Below, one piece after another: positions 1 through 8,700 of a stretch of DNA of 13,455 nt; position 1 is the stretch's first letter; each line of letters begins with the position of its first letter. Made by a program: the position numbers and the translations under genes. The stretch spans positions 6,835 through 20,289 of the forward strand of contig DNLO01000013.1 in NCBI GenBank assembly GCA_003488445.1. Direction: 5' to 3'. The DNA is from Lachnospiraceae bacterium (GTDB lineage Bacteria; Bacillota; Clostridia; Lachnospirales; Lachnospiraceae). The notes under the pieces were generated by a model. The model had not been told where the DNA came from and ran no database searches. It saw only the letters and a list, made by a program, of their open reading frames with translations.

Positions 1-99
1 GACGAAAGCGGCAGCAGCGTGAATGAAGACAGGATGAGAAGCGACGGACTGATATCCGATTACAGGATACTGCAGTATCATGATCTGGATACGAGATAG
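1..99 (+). CDS. C-terminal end of an unidentified protein (partial)
   Basis: An open frame runs from the first base of the window to a TAG at 97-99, giving 32 residues of a protein whose start lies outside. The visible tail is hydrophilic and charged (acidic stretch, then SDYRILQYHDLDTR) with no membrane segment and no motif I recognise. It overlaps the YfhO-family gene by 20 bases in another frame, so the two are probably co-transcribed and perhaps translationally coupled. YfhO genes often sit next to glycosyltransferase or other YfhO-like genes, so one of these is possible, but the tail does not show it. That the frame is a real gene is inferred from its position and the lack of any stop. 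Confidence 0.5.
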   Translation, partial: DESGSSVNEDRMRSDGLISDYRILQYHDLDTR

Positions 100-2650
100 A
101 CTGAGGGCGGCAAGGAAGCATCCGTATTCGGTCACCTTCGCAGCGACCCTTTTCATGCTGCTCATATACAGTGTGATCCAGGGTATCTATCCTTTCGGAG
201 AATATACCTTTCTGAGGAAGGACCTCTATCATCAGTATCTTCCTTTTCTGGCGGAGCTAAGACGCAGGCTCCTGACGGGACAGAGTCTGAAGTACAGCTT
301 CCGTCTGGGGATGGGGGCGTCCTTTTATGCGCTGTTTGTATACTATCTCACCGACCCGCTCAATCTCCTGAGTGTTGTCATACCCGAGGAATATCTGCTG
401 GAATACATGACCTTCATCGCATATATCAAGATGTCTCTCGGGGCATCCTTCATGTGCAGATATCTGCGGTACAGGGGGAAGGGAGAGCGCACGGTATATG
501 CAGTGATGCTGGGGATATGCTACGGGCTCTCGGGGTTTCTGGCTGCTTATGACTGGAACGTGATGTGGCTGTGGGGGATAGCCCTCGCTCCGCTTGTACT
601 GATGGGGGCGGAGAAGATCGCAGACGGAGAGAGGGCCGTCTTGTACACCCTGACAATGACGCTGACTGTCATGAGCAATTATTACATTGCCATGGTGACA
701 GGGATCTTTCTCATCCCGTATTTTCTTACCCTGTGTTTCGACAACTTCAGAGGGATAAGGAATACGCTGGTGTCGTGGCTTAAGCTTTTCTTTTCGACGC
801 TGCTTGCAGGTGGGCTGTCAGCATTTCTTCTTGTTCCGGAGGCTTGGGCCATCATGCAGACATCCTTTGCGGGGGGTGACTTTCCGGATGGGCTTGAGTT
901 CTATATGAGCATACCGACCCTTATGATGAGATCTCTTGCTGCCGCAGGTGTGGAGACGGGGCTGTCACATGAGCCGAATATCTATGCATCCGTCGTGGTC
1001 CTGTCGTTTGCGGCGCTTTTCTTTTTGGGCAGGAAGTTCTCCCTTGAGCAGAAGATCACCAGGGCACTGCTGCTTGTCTTGTTTTATTTTTCATTCAATA
1101 CGGACCTGCTGGAATACATATGGCACGGCATGAATTACCCCGACTCGCTCCCTGCGAGACAGGGCTTTTTGTTTGTGGCAGTGCTTCTCATTACAGCCTA
1201 TGAAGGACTGGACGGGGCCGGAAGACTTGGAGGACTGAGGCTTGGGATCGCAGCTTTCATCCCGGCTGTCTTTCTGGTCACCGCCATTGTGTTCTGCCGC
1301 GATGACAGTCACGTGACGGATCATATGTGGATCATCAATACGGTTTTTATCATCCTGTATCTGGGCTTCTTCGTGTTCAGGGTCTTCTTCGGGAAGGGCT
1401 ATACATGCAAGGGGGTCTATGTGCTCTGCATGATACTGATGGCTGAGCTTTTGCTCAACTTCAATATCACATCCGAGAGGAATGTCTCAAGAGAAGGATA
1501 CTTCGCTCATACGAAGAGCTTCGCTGCACTGAGGGATATGGCGGAGAGTGACAACAGGCTAAATCAGGGACATTTCACGAGGTTTGATGCGGTGGATGAA
1601 AGGATCAGGAATGATGCCTGCCTTACGGGATACAACGGCGATGCCTTCTTCTCGTCAACTCTTGGGGAGGCGGCGGAGGATTTCTACGGCTCCTTCGGGA
1701 TGAAGAGCTCCAGGGTCCACTGCATGGCCACCGGACTGACTCCCTTTACCGGGGCACTGCTGGGGATAGACTATGTGCTGGCCGACGAGTTCAGAAACAA
1801 TGAGACAGACTATGACGTGGCGTTCTATACCGGGGAGTATGACGATGATTATCTGTACCGGAGTATGTATATGCTTCCCTTCGGATATACGGTGCCCTGC
1901 GGTACATACGATCCGGCTGATGTGGCCATGGCCGCCGATCCGGTGAAGAGGCAGAACATAGTGGCACTTAGGCTTGCAGGAGAGCCGGTCTTTGAAGAGG
2001 CTGATATCACGGACGCTTCATACGGCAAGGGACATGCCGAGTTTACCGTGTCGTGTGACGGTCATTACTATGCATATATTACCGGTGAGGCGGATGAGAT
2101 CAAGGAATATACCTCGAGGAGTGATGAGGCCTGGGGAACCTTCGATGAGATGAAGTACAGGAGCATCATGGATCTGGGAAGGCTGGAGAGCGGAGACCGG
2201 GTCAGACTGGAGTCGGAAGGAGACGGAGAGGATGAGTGGGACGGAGAGTCCGATATCGGGATATACAGATTCATACCCGAAAATATGGTGAGGGTGGAGG
2301 AAGCCCTGGGTAATACGTCTCTTACTCTCACGGAGTTTGAGGATGACCGTATCGAAGGGATCATAGATCTGCCGAAGGGGAGGAGCCTGGTACTTGCCAT
2401 GCCGTATGATGAGGGCTGGGAAGTGGTGGCAGACGGTTATGGGAAGGTGGAGCCGGAGAGATTCTACGGCTATCTTATGAAGCTGGACCTCACGCCGGGA
2501 CTGCACCAGATCAGCCTCGTCTATCACATACCATATCTGATCCCCGGGATCATCATTTCGGCTGTATCTATTGTGGCGGCTGTGATCGCTATACTGGCAG
2601 GGAGGCACAGTTTGCCGGGAAGGCGGGGTGTCAATCTTGATGAGAAATGA
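80..2650 (+). CDS. YfhO-family polytopic membrane protein (putative GT-C-type glycosyltransferase)
   Basis: This 856-residue protein has a first membrane helix at about residues 18-36, followed by the family signature D48-L-Y-H-Q52-Y53-L-P-F on the outer face. Many further hydrophobic helices run to about residue 465. A large polar, acidic region with little hydrophobicity follows (about 470-820), and a single membrane helix lies near the C-terminus (about 828-848). This arrangement and length fit YfhO proteins. Known members, such as Bacillus subtilis YfhO, are needed for glycosylation of lipoteichoic acid and are thought to use a lipid-linked sugar outside the membrane. The exact sugar and acceptor here are unknown. 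The ATG at 80 lies inside the end of the previous gene and has only a weak AGGA-like site upstream, so coupling is likely. A start at 155 (residue 26) would cut into the first helix and is less likely. No terminator follows the stop. Confidence 0.88.
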   Translation: MIWIRDRLRAARKHPYSVTFAATLFMLLIYSVIQGIYPFGEYTFLRKDLYHQYLPFLAELRRRLLTGQSLKYSFRLGMGASFYALFVYYLTDPLNLLSVVIPEEYLLEYMTFIAYIKMSLGASFMCRYLRYRGKGERTVYAVMLGICYGLSGFLAAYDWNVMWLWGIALAPLVLMGAEKIADGERAVLYTLTMTLTVMSNYYIAMVTGIFLIPYFLTLCFDNFRGIRNTLVSWLKLFFSTLLAGGLSAFLLVPEAWAIMQTSFAGGDFPDGLEFYMSIPTLMMRSLAAAGVETGLSHEPNIYASVVVLSFAALFFLGRKFSLEQKITRALLLVLFYFSFNTDLLEYIWHGMNYPDSLPARQGFLFVAVLLITAYEGLDGAGRLGGLRLGIAAFIPAVFLVTAIVFCRDDSHVTDHMWIINTVFIILYLGFFVFRVFFGKGYTCKGVYVLCMILMAELLLNFNITSERNVSREGYFAHTKSFAALRDMAESDNRLNQGHFTRFDAVDERIRNDACLTGYNGDAFFSSTLGEAAEDFYGSFGMKSSRVHCMATGLTPFTGALLGIDYVLADEFRNNETDYDVAFYTGEYDDDYLYRSMYMLPFGYTVPCGTYDPADVAMAADPVKRQNIVALRLAGEPVFEEADITDASYGKGHAEFTVSCDGHYYAYITGEADEIKEYTSRSDEAWGTFDEMKYRSIMDLGRLESGDRVRLESEGDGEDEWDGESDIGIYRFIPENMVRVEEALGNTSLTLTEFEDDRIEGIIDLPKGRSLVLAMPYDEGWEVVADGYGKVEPERFYGYLMKLDLTPGLHQISLVYHIPYLIPGIIISAVSIVAAVIAILAGRHSLPGRRGVNLDEK

Positions 2651-2659
2651 AAAAGATTG
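2632..2659. repeat. 7-bp perfect inverted repeat spanning the YfhO stop codon and the downstream -35 region
   Basis: CAATCTT at 2632-2638 and AAGATTG at 2653-2659 are perfect reverse complements separated by 14 bases, and the YfhO stop codon lies in the spacer. The right arm overlaps the first three bases of the candidate -35 hexamer of the next promoter, so it could be an operator. The stem is A/T rich, has a long loop and lacks a T tract, so it is a poor terminator. A chance dyad is also possible. Confidence 0.3.
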
Positions 2660-2685
2660 TAAAATAAGATGTTAATTTGTACTAT
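2657..2685 (+). promoter_or_regulatory. Candidate sigma-A promoter for the DUF1846 gene
   Basis: TTGTAA (2657-2662, 4/6 to consensus) and TACTAT (2680-2685, 4/6) are separated by exactly 17 bases, inside an A/T-rich patch that stands out from the surrounding coding sequence. Transcription would start near 2692, leaving about 33 bases before the ATG at 2725. Both hexamers are imperfect, so the call rests on spacing, composition and position. Confidence 0.5.
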
Positions 2686-2724
2686 CGGCGGGATGCGTCG
2701 CAGCTGAAGGGAAATACCGTAATT

Positions 2725-4191
2725 ATGGACAGGATCGGTTTTGACAACGAGAAATATCAGGAGATACAGTCGGCTCACATCAGAGAGAGGATAGAGAAGT
2801 TCGACAAGCTGTATCTGGAGTTTGGAGGGAAGCTCTTCGATGACTACCATGCCTCGAGAGTGCTGCCGGGATTCGAGCCCGACTCCAAGCTGAAGATGCT
2901 GTCCAACCTCAAGGACCAGGCAGAGATAGTCTTTGTCATTTCCGCGGATGCCATAGAGCAGAACAAGACCAGAGAGGACCTGGGCATCACATATGATAAG
3001 GATGTGCTCAGGCTCGTGGACAATTTCCGCGAGATGGGGTTCTATGTATCATCGGTGGTCATCACCAAGTATACCGGCCAGGCGGCTGCCGACAAGTTCA
3101 GGCAGAAGCTTGAGGCTCATAATATCAACAGTTACCTGCACTATGTCATAGACGGCTATCCCGGAGACGTGGAGAAGATAGTCTCGGACGAGGGATACGG
3201 CAAGAATGAGTATGTACATACCACGAGACCGCTGGTGGTAGTGACGGCACCGGGACCGGGCTCCGGCAAACTGGCCACCTGTCTTTCGCAGCTCTATCAC
3301 GAGCACAAGAGAGGCATCACGGCAGGATATGCGAAGTTCGAGACCTTCCCTATCTGGAACCTTCCTCTGAAGCATCCGGTGAACCTGGCATACGAGGCAG
3401 CTACCGCAGATCTCAATGATGTGAACATGATAGACCCCTTCCACCTGGAGGCCTACGGAGAGACTACAGTCAACTACAACAGGGACATAGAGGTCTTTCC
3501 CGTGCTGCAGGCTATTTTCGAGGAGATAATGGGAGAGTGCCCGTACAAGTCTCCGACAGATATGGGCGTGAACATGGCAGGCTACTGCATAGTGGATGAT
3601 GAGGTGTGTCAGGAGGCTTCCAGACAGGAGATCATCAGGAGATACTTCAAGGGAGCCTGCGACATGAAGATCGGAGACGTGGGAGCTGAGGTCTTAAGGA
3701 AGCTCGAGCTCGTGATGAAGCAGGCGGGAGTGACTACCGAGGACAGGAAGGTGGTCGTGGCAGCGAGAGAGAGGATGGCACAGACCAATACACCCTGTGC
3801 CGCGATAGAGCTCTCGGACGGCAGGATTATGACGGGGCGCACCAACGATCTTTTGGGAGCGGTGGCTTCGTGCCTGATCAACTCCTTGAAGCTCAACGCG
3901 GGACTTCCGCATCCTCTGCATCTGATCAGCAGGGAGTCGCTGGAGCCCATACAGACACTGAAGACACAGTATCTCGGATCACGCAATCCCAGACTGCATA
4001 CGGACGAGATGCTCATAGCACTGTCGGTGTCGGCAGCCACAGATCCCAAGGCCAAGCTCACACTGGAGCAGCTTCCCTTCCTGAGAGGGTGCGAGGCGCA
4101 TTCGACCGTGATCATATCACCTGTGGATGCCGCGGTGTTCAGGAAGCTCGGAATACAGATCACCTGCGACCCGCAGTACTCGGTGAGCTGA
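2725..4191 (+). CDS. DUF1846 (UPF0371) family protein
   Basis: The 488-residue product matches the usual length and pattern of the DUF1846 family along its whole length: an N-terminal MDRIGFDNEKYQ segment, LYLEFGGKLFDDYHASRVLPGF, the glycine-rich TAPGPGSGKLATCLSQLYHE, and a long C-terminal region. It is a soluble cytoplasmic protein with no membrane segment. Crystal structures exist for family members, but the biochemical role is not established to my knowledge. The glycine-rich loop resembles a nucleotide-binding P-loop, yet it has Pro where Walker A requires the first Gly. The start was placed at ATG 2725, because the family sequence begins there, AAGGGA at 2707-2712 can serve as ribosome binding site (12-base spacing), and the candidate promoter would start transcription near 2692. 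An in-frame TTG at 2677 would lie upstream of that transcript. The gene heads a same-strand run with the DUF4317 gene 61 bases downstream. Confidence 0.9.
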   Translation: MDRIGFDNEKYQEIQSAHIRERIEKFDKLYLEFGGKLFDDYHASRVLPGFEPDSKLKMLSNLKDQAEIVFVISADAIEQNKTREDLGITYDKDVLRLVDNFREMGFYVSSVVITKYTGQAAADKFRQKLEAHNINSYLHYVIDGYPGDVEKIVSDEGYGKNEYVHTTRPLVVVTAPGPGSGKLATCLSQLYHEHKRGITAGYAKFETFPIWNLPLKHPVNLAYEAATADLNDVNMIDPFHLEAYGETTVNYNRDIEVFPVLQAIFEEIMGECPYKSPTDMGVNMAGYCIVDDEVCQEASRQEIIRRYFKGACDMKIGDVGAEVLRKLELVMKQAGVTTEDRKVVVAARERMAQTNTPCAAIELSDGRIMTGRTNDLLGAVASCLINSLKLNAGLPHPLHLISRESLEPIQTLKTQYLGSRNPRLHTDEMLIALSVSAATDPKAKLTLEQLPFLRGCEAHSTVIISPVDAAVFRKLGIQITCDPQYSVS

Positions 4192-4252
4192 TATATGTCA
4201 TCACCGGCCGCGGATACTGTCATCATGGCGAAGAAAAGACGGAGCACAGAAT

Positions 4253-5422
4253 ATGACTTCTGAAGAGATAAAAGAGATAAAGAAGCAGTTCTCGTTTGAC
4301 AACTGCAGCATAGACCGCATCTGCGGCTGCTATGTGAACAATGAGAAGGAAAAGCAGGCCGTGTCGAAGGATGCCTTCATGAGTCTGTCCGAAGAGGAGG
4401 AACACAAGTACTTCGAGATATTCAGAAAGACTCTTACCGGTACATCCGGGAAGAACATACTGGGGCTGGAGTTTCCTCTTGCCGAGGAGGCAGGCGACGG
4501 CAGACAGACCTTTCTGCTGAAGCTGCGCGACTCGCATCTGGAGGATGATGAGCTCATCGACAGGTTCTACGATCTGATCATCGAGAACTACGATACGGTG
4601 GAGAAATACTACATCATACTCATACATGCGGTCTACGACATACCAGGCATGACGAGCGACATGATGGTGAACGAGGACGCATCCGAAGGGGTATATGACT
4701 ATATCGCCTGTGCCATATGTCCGGTCAAGCTGGAGAAGGGGACTCTTTCATACGACCCCGATGAGAACAGGATAGCGGAAAAGGTAAGGGACTGGGTAGT
4801 GTCGGATCCTGCCCACGGGTTCCTCTTTCCGGCGTTCACGGAGCGGGCTGCCGATATCCACTCCATGCTCTACTACACGAAGAAGAGCGAGGAGATGCAG
4901 GAGGAGTTCATAGCGGGTGTCTTTGGAGCAGAGCCTCCCATGAGTGCCGGCGGACAGGCGGACTTCTTCAACACCGTGGTAGAGGAGACTCTCGGAGAAG
5001 ACAGGACGCTGGGAGATGTCATAGCGATACATGAGAATGTCAGGGTGCAGATCAGGGATCACTCCGACGAGCCCGAGCCCTATCTGATGGATAAGAAGGA
5101 GATCCGCGGTGTATTCGAAAGAAGCGGTATACCTGCCGAGACCATGGAGGACTTTGACTGGAGGTTCGACCAGGCTGCCAGGGCAGTGACGGACACGGCT
5201 GAGGGCGAGGAAGCACCTCCCATACAGGCTACCAATATCACGGGGATAAAGAAGCTTGATATCAGGACACCCGACATAGTGATAAAGGTCAATCCCGAGA
5301 GGGCGGACCTTATAGAGACAAGGCTCATCGACGGCAGGGAGTGTCTTGTGATAACGGTAAACGACAGAGTGGAGATCAACGGCCTGGAGGTACATACGCT
5401 CCGCCCGCAGAGACGGTCCTGA
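4253..5422 (+). CDS. DUF4317 family protein
   Basis: This 389-residue protein has no membrane segment or signal peptide and is strongly acidic. Its N-terminus (MTSEEIKEIKKQFS, then the IDRICGCYVNNEKEK stretch) and central region (VEKYYIILIHAVYDIP, then YDYIACAICPVKL) fit the DUF4317 family, which is common in Clostridia and has no known function. The C-terminal third (about 285-389) has the alternating pattern of a small beta-rich domain, including VKVNPERADLIETRLIDGRECLVITVN. A GGAG at 4241-4244, eight bases before the ATG, supports the start. The gap to the DUF1846 gene is 61 bases with no visible promoter or terminator, and the next gene starts 32 bases after the stop, so it is probably part of the same transcript. 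Family placement is from recognition of the sequence; the function is unknown. Confidence 0.85.
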   Translation: MTSEEIKEIKKQFSFDNCSIDRICGCYVNNEKEKQAVSKDAFMSLSEEEEHKYFEIFRKTLTGTSGKNILGLEFPLAEEAGDGRQTFLLKLRDSHLEDDELIDRFYDLIIENYDTVEKYYIILIHAVYDIPGMTSDMMVNEDASEGVYDYIACAICPVKLEKGTLSYDPDENRIAEKVRDWVVSDPAHGFLFPAFTERAADIHSMLYYTKKSEEMQEEFIAGVFGAEPPMSAGGQADFFNTVVEETLGEDRTLGDVIAIHENVRVQIRDHSDEPEPYLMDKKEIRGVFERSGIPAETMEDFDWRFDQAARAVTDTAEGEEAPPIQATNITGIKKLDIRTPDIVIKVNPERADLIETRLIDGRECLVITVNDRVEINGLEVHTLRPQRRS

Positions 5423-5454
5423 CCGCAGATCGTGACTTTATACGGAGATGAGAC

Positions 5455-5700
5455 ATGCGTGAGATCGAGTTCAAGATGGAGCTTGAATATGAGCATATCA
5501 AAAGCGGCGCAGAGGTGACAGTGGAGGAGGGATATCTGCAGGACGGTCTGGTCGTCTACTATACCATCATCCCGGCTATCGCGATGTCGGGCAACTTCAA
5601 GAGACAGGAAGCCCTGAAGACCAGGACTGGCATTGTGCAGTCTGTCAGACGCGACGAGGGCAGCGGTGCATTTTACGTTACGGTAGGCTTTGAGGAGTAA
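5455..5700 (+). CDS. Small unidentified protein (81 aa), coupled to the sensor kinase
   Basis: This 81-residue, mainly acidic protein has GGAG at 5444-5447, seven bases before its ATG. Its TAA shares its last A with the ATG of the kinase gene (TAATG), a classic arrangement for translational coupling. I do not recognise the family. The sequence reads as alternating beta strands (EIEFKMELEYEHI; GLVVYYTIIPAIAM; GIVQSVRRDEGSGAFYVTVGFEE). The last part has the G-x-V ... Y-x-V-x-V-x-F pattern seen in small barrels such as PilZ, but there is no RxxxR or D/NxSxxG motif, so c-di-GMP binding is not supported. There are no cysteines and no signal peptide. The location suggests a partner or accessory of the kinase or of the DUF4317 protein; this is inference. 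Confidence 0.72.
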   Translation: MREIEFKMELEYEHIKSGAEVTVEEGYLQDGLVVYYTIIPAIAMSGNFKRQEALKTRTGIVQSVRRDEGSGAFYVTVGFEE

Positions 5701-8700
5701 TGGGTACATACGGAGACAAGCTGAAAAACTCAAAATCATATGACGAGACGCTGACACCCATACTCTGCAGGGTGCTTCTGGTATTTGCACTGGCCGTTCC
5801 GGTACTGATCGTAGTCACCAGATTAGGACTGTACCGGCTCACGGACCCTGAGCTGATCGCAGCTTCAGCCTTTTTCTTTACGGCTACAGTGGTGCCGTAC
5901 TTCCTGAACGTCAGCAAAATGCCGTCCTATATCGTCAAGTACTATATCGCTTTATCGGTGGTAGTGACGGTAGGGGTGATAGCGCTGATGCCCGGGGCGA
6001 ATGTGAACATAGCGTATATGCTGGGTATAGCCGTTGCATTGATCTACCTTGATACCAGGCTGATGCTGATCACATCTTTAGTGAGCTATGTGGTCATGCT
6101 GGTATCGCTCTTTCTTAAGAGCGCCGGCATCTTCTTTAACGGCGGGATACACACCTTCAATATGGCGGATACCATGGCCTCTTTCGTTCCGGTCGCTTAT
6201 GCGGTATCAATAGAGTTCTTCTGTATGCTTCCGATTTTCATCCTTGCCTGCCATCTGGCCAGGAGGCACCTCGTTGCGGAAGAGGATCTCTTCCTGGAGC
6301 TGTCTACGGAGGAGGAGAGATACAAGCTTGCATTCGAGGGCTCCAAAGACGTGATCTTTGATTATGTCTACGATACTGCCAGACTGACCTACTTCGGTTC
6401 CGTGACAGACAAGGACGACGATAATCACACTGAACATGTGGTCAATCATGCATTCGATGTGCTTGCTGCCGGCAACATGGTCCATCAGGATGATATCCCC
6501 AAAGTGATAGACCTGCTCAGCGGCAGGACAGGGGAAGCCATCAGCGTGAGACTGTGCGACAAGGTTCCCGGGGAGTATATCTGGATCAGGATCGAGGGCA
6601 GGATAGTAAAGAAGGGCGACAAGAATATCCGTGTAGTGGGTAAGGTCACGGATATTTCCGAGGAAAAGAAACGGGACGACAATCTGCTTGAGAATGCGAA
6701 GAAGGACCAGATCACAGGGTTCTTCACCTGGGATATCGGTGAGAAGCTCATCGACAGGCTGGAATTAGCCGGGACGATGAATATGTGCTTCCTGTTTTTC
6801 AAGATCATGAACCTGGATACCATCACCGAGCAGTACGGTACCTTCTTCTCTGATGCCATCATTTCCAGGATAGCGGAGATGACGAGATCACTGCTTCGCG
6901 AAGAGGATTATGTATTCAGGATCAATAATGAGACTTTTGCAGCCGTACTGGTGGATGTGGATGAGGAGATGCTCTCCATCATACATGCGAGCCTCGAGCG
7001 CTCCCTGGAGCACATCTATACCGGAGGCACCGATGTAGAGGGCATAGATTATATCGTCAGGTATGTAAAGGAAAAGGAGAAGTTCCTCGAACTGGTAGCG
7101 GGCGAGAGTACCACTCAGATCGTGTCGGGCAGGAAGACGGGCGATATAGACTACGATGAGGTCAGCTTTACTTTCAATATCCTCGAGCATTCCAAGGAAC
7201 TGTCCAGCTCGATGATGATGCTCCTGGAGCATATCGGCAGTCGGTTCAATATCATGAGCATACATATCCTGGAAAAGGATGAGGCACCGGGGATAGAGAC
7301 CTGTCTGTATGACTGGACATCGGCACCCGGTGGCAGCAGATTCAAGGCAGGTGAGCGCAGAGAGAGCGATCTGGCGGATCTGCAGATGGCATATGACATG
7401 CTCCGCAGGAACGAGTATATAATCATAGACAACAGCTTCATCGCCAATGTCTCCAACGAGAGCAGGAGCAGGGTGGCGGGAAGCCATACATCCCACTTTA
7501 TCGTGCCGATCTATTCCGGCGGAGAGATATACGGCGTGGTGGACTATGAGCACCTGAATGTGGACTATGTATGGCCGGAGAGCACCAAAGCTACTCTGAT
7601 GGAGATGACGAGATGTATGTCCACATATATCCTGAGAGACAGAGCGGACTCTGCCAGCCGTGCCAAGAGTGATTTCCTTACATCCATATCCCACGAGGTC
7701 AGGACGCCGCTCAATGCGATATCCGGATTCTCGGAGCTGCTCCTTGCGAAGAATGACATCGATGATGAGACAAGGAAATACACCCAGGGCATCAAGGGCT
7801 CGGCAGACAATCTGCTGTCTTTAATCAGCGGTATCCTTGATTTCTCGAAGATAGAGTCGGGTGATGTGGAGATACTGAACGAGAAGTTCAGAGTGACGGA
7901 GATGGTCACCAATCTCTACCGCATGGTGATCCTCAGTGTGGAGGAAAAAGGGCTCGAGCTTAATGTCTCCTATGACGGTGATGTGCCTGACGGACTGATA
8001 GGTGATGAGCAGAGGATCAAACAGGTGCTCATCAACCTGTTGAGCAATGCCGTGAAGTTCACGCACACCGGTCATGTGGACTTCGTCCTTTCCTTTGAGA
8101 GTAATGATGATGAGCTGGGCATACTGCATGCGGATGTGAAGGATACCGGTGTGGGTATCAGAGAGGATGCCATCGAGACGATCTTTGATTCCTTCCAGTA
8201 TGCCGACAAGACACAGAACAAATCCACAAAGGGTGTGGGTCTTGGCCTTTCCATCAGCCGTAATCTGCTCCACATGATGGGTGGGGATATTTCCTGCGAG
8301 TCGGTGTTCGGATCGGGGTCGACCTTCAGTATCAGTATCCCGGTGCAGATATTCGACAGCAAGCCTGCCATATTCGATCCCGATTATGTGGAGAGCACGG
8401 ATGATGAGCGTTTCCATGTGCCTTTCATCTGTCCTGATGCCAAGATACTGATAGTGGATGACAACAAGGTCAATCTCGAGGTGGCCAAGGGACTTGTAGG
8501 GCAGTATCTGCCTGATATCAAGGCTGTCACCTCAGGCGATGAGGCGTTGAACGTATTCTTCAGCGAGCATGATTTCGATCTGATCTTCATGGATCACATG
8601 ATGCCCAAGATGGACGGTATAGAGTGTGTGAGCCATCTGAGGAAGCTGGACGTAGCGGGTGCCGCTGATGTTCCGGTGGTGGCTCTGACAGCCAATGCCT

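Noticed and set aside
3241..3290. Possible Walker A ATP-binding loop in the DUF1846 protein (PGPGSGKLAT)
   Set aside because: The first invariant Gly of GxxxxGK[ST] is Pro and the final Ser/Thr is Leu, so it is not a canonical P-loop. It may still bind phosphate, but this cannot be claimed.
4195..4263. A 22-codon open frame in the DUF1846-DUF4317 gap
   Set aside because: It has no ribosome binding site, overlaps the DUF4317 start, which has a good site of its own, and has no recognisable content.
5455..5700. PilZ domain (c-di-GMP receptor) in the 81-residue protein
   Set aside because: The strand pattern is only loosely similar, and the RxxxR and D/NxSxxG motifs are absent.
6918..6938. Active diguanylate cyclase in the kinase
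   Set aside because: The active-site signature is NNETF instead of GG(D/E)EF, so the residues needed for catalysis are missing.
6888..7694. Minus-strand open frame of 268 codons inside the kinase gene, and similar ones at 2018-2608, 4748-5395 and 11852-12499
   Set aside because: They lie fully within well-identified + strand genes and show no recognisable domain. They are shadows produced by codon bias.
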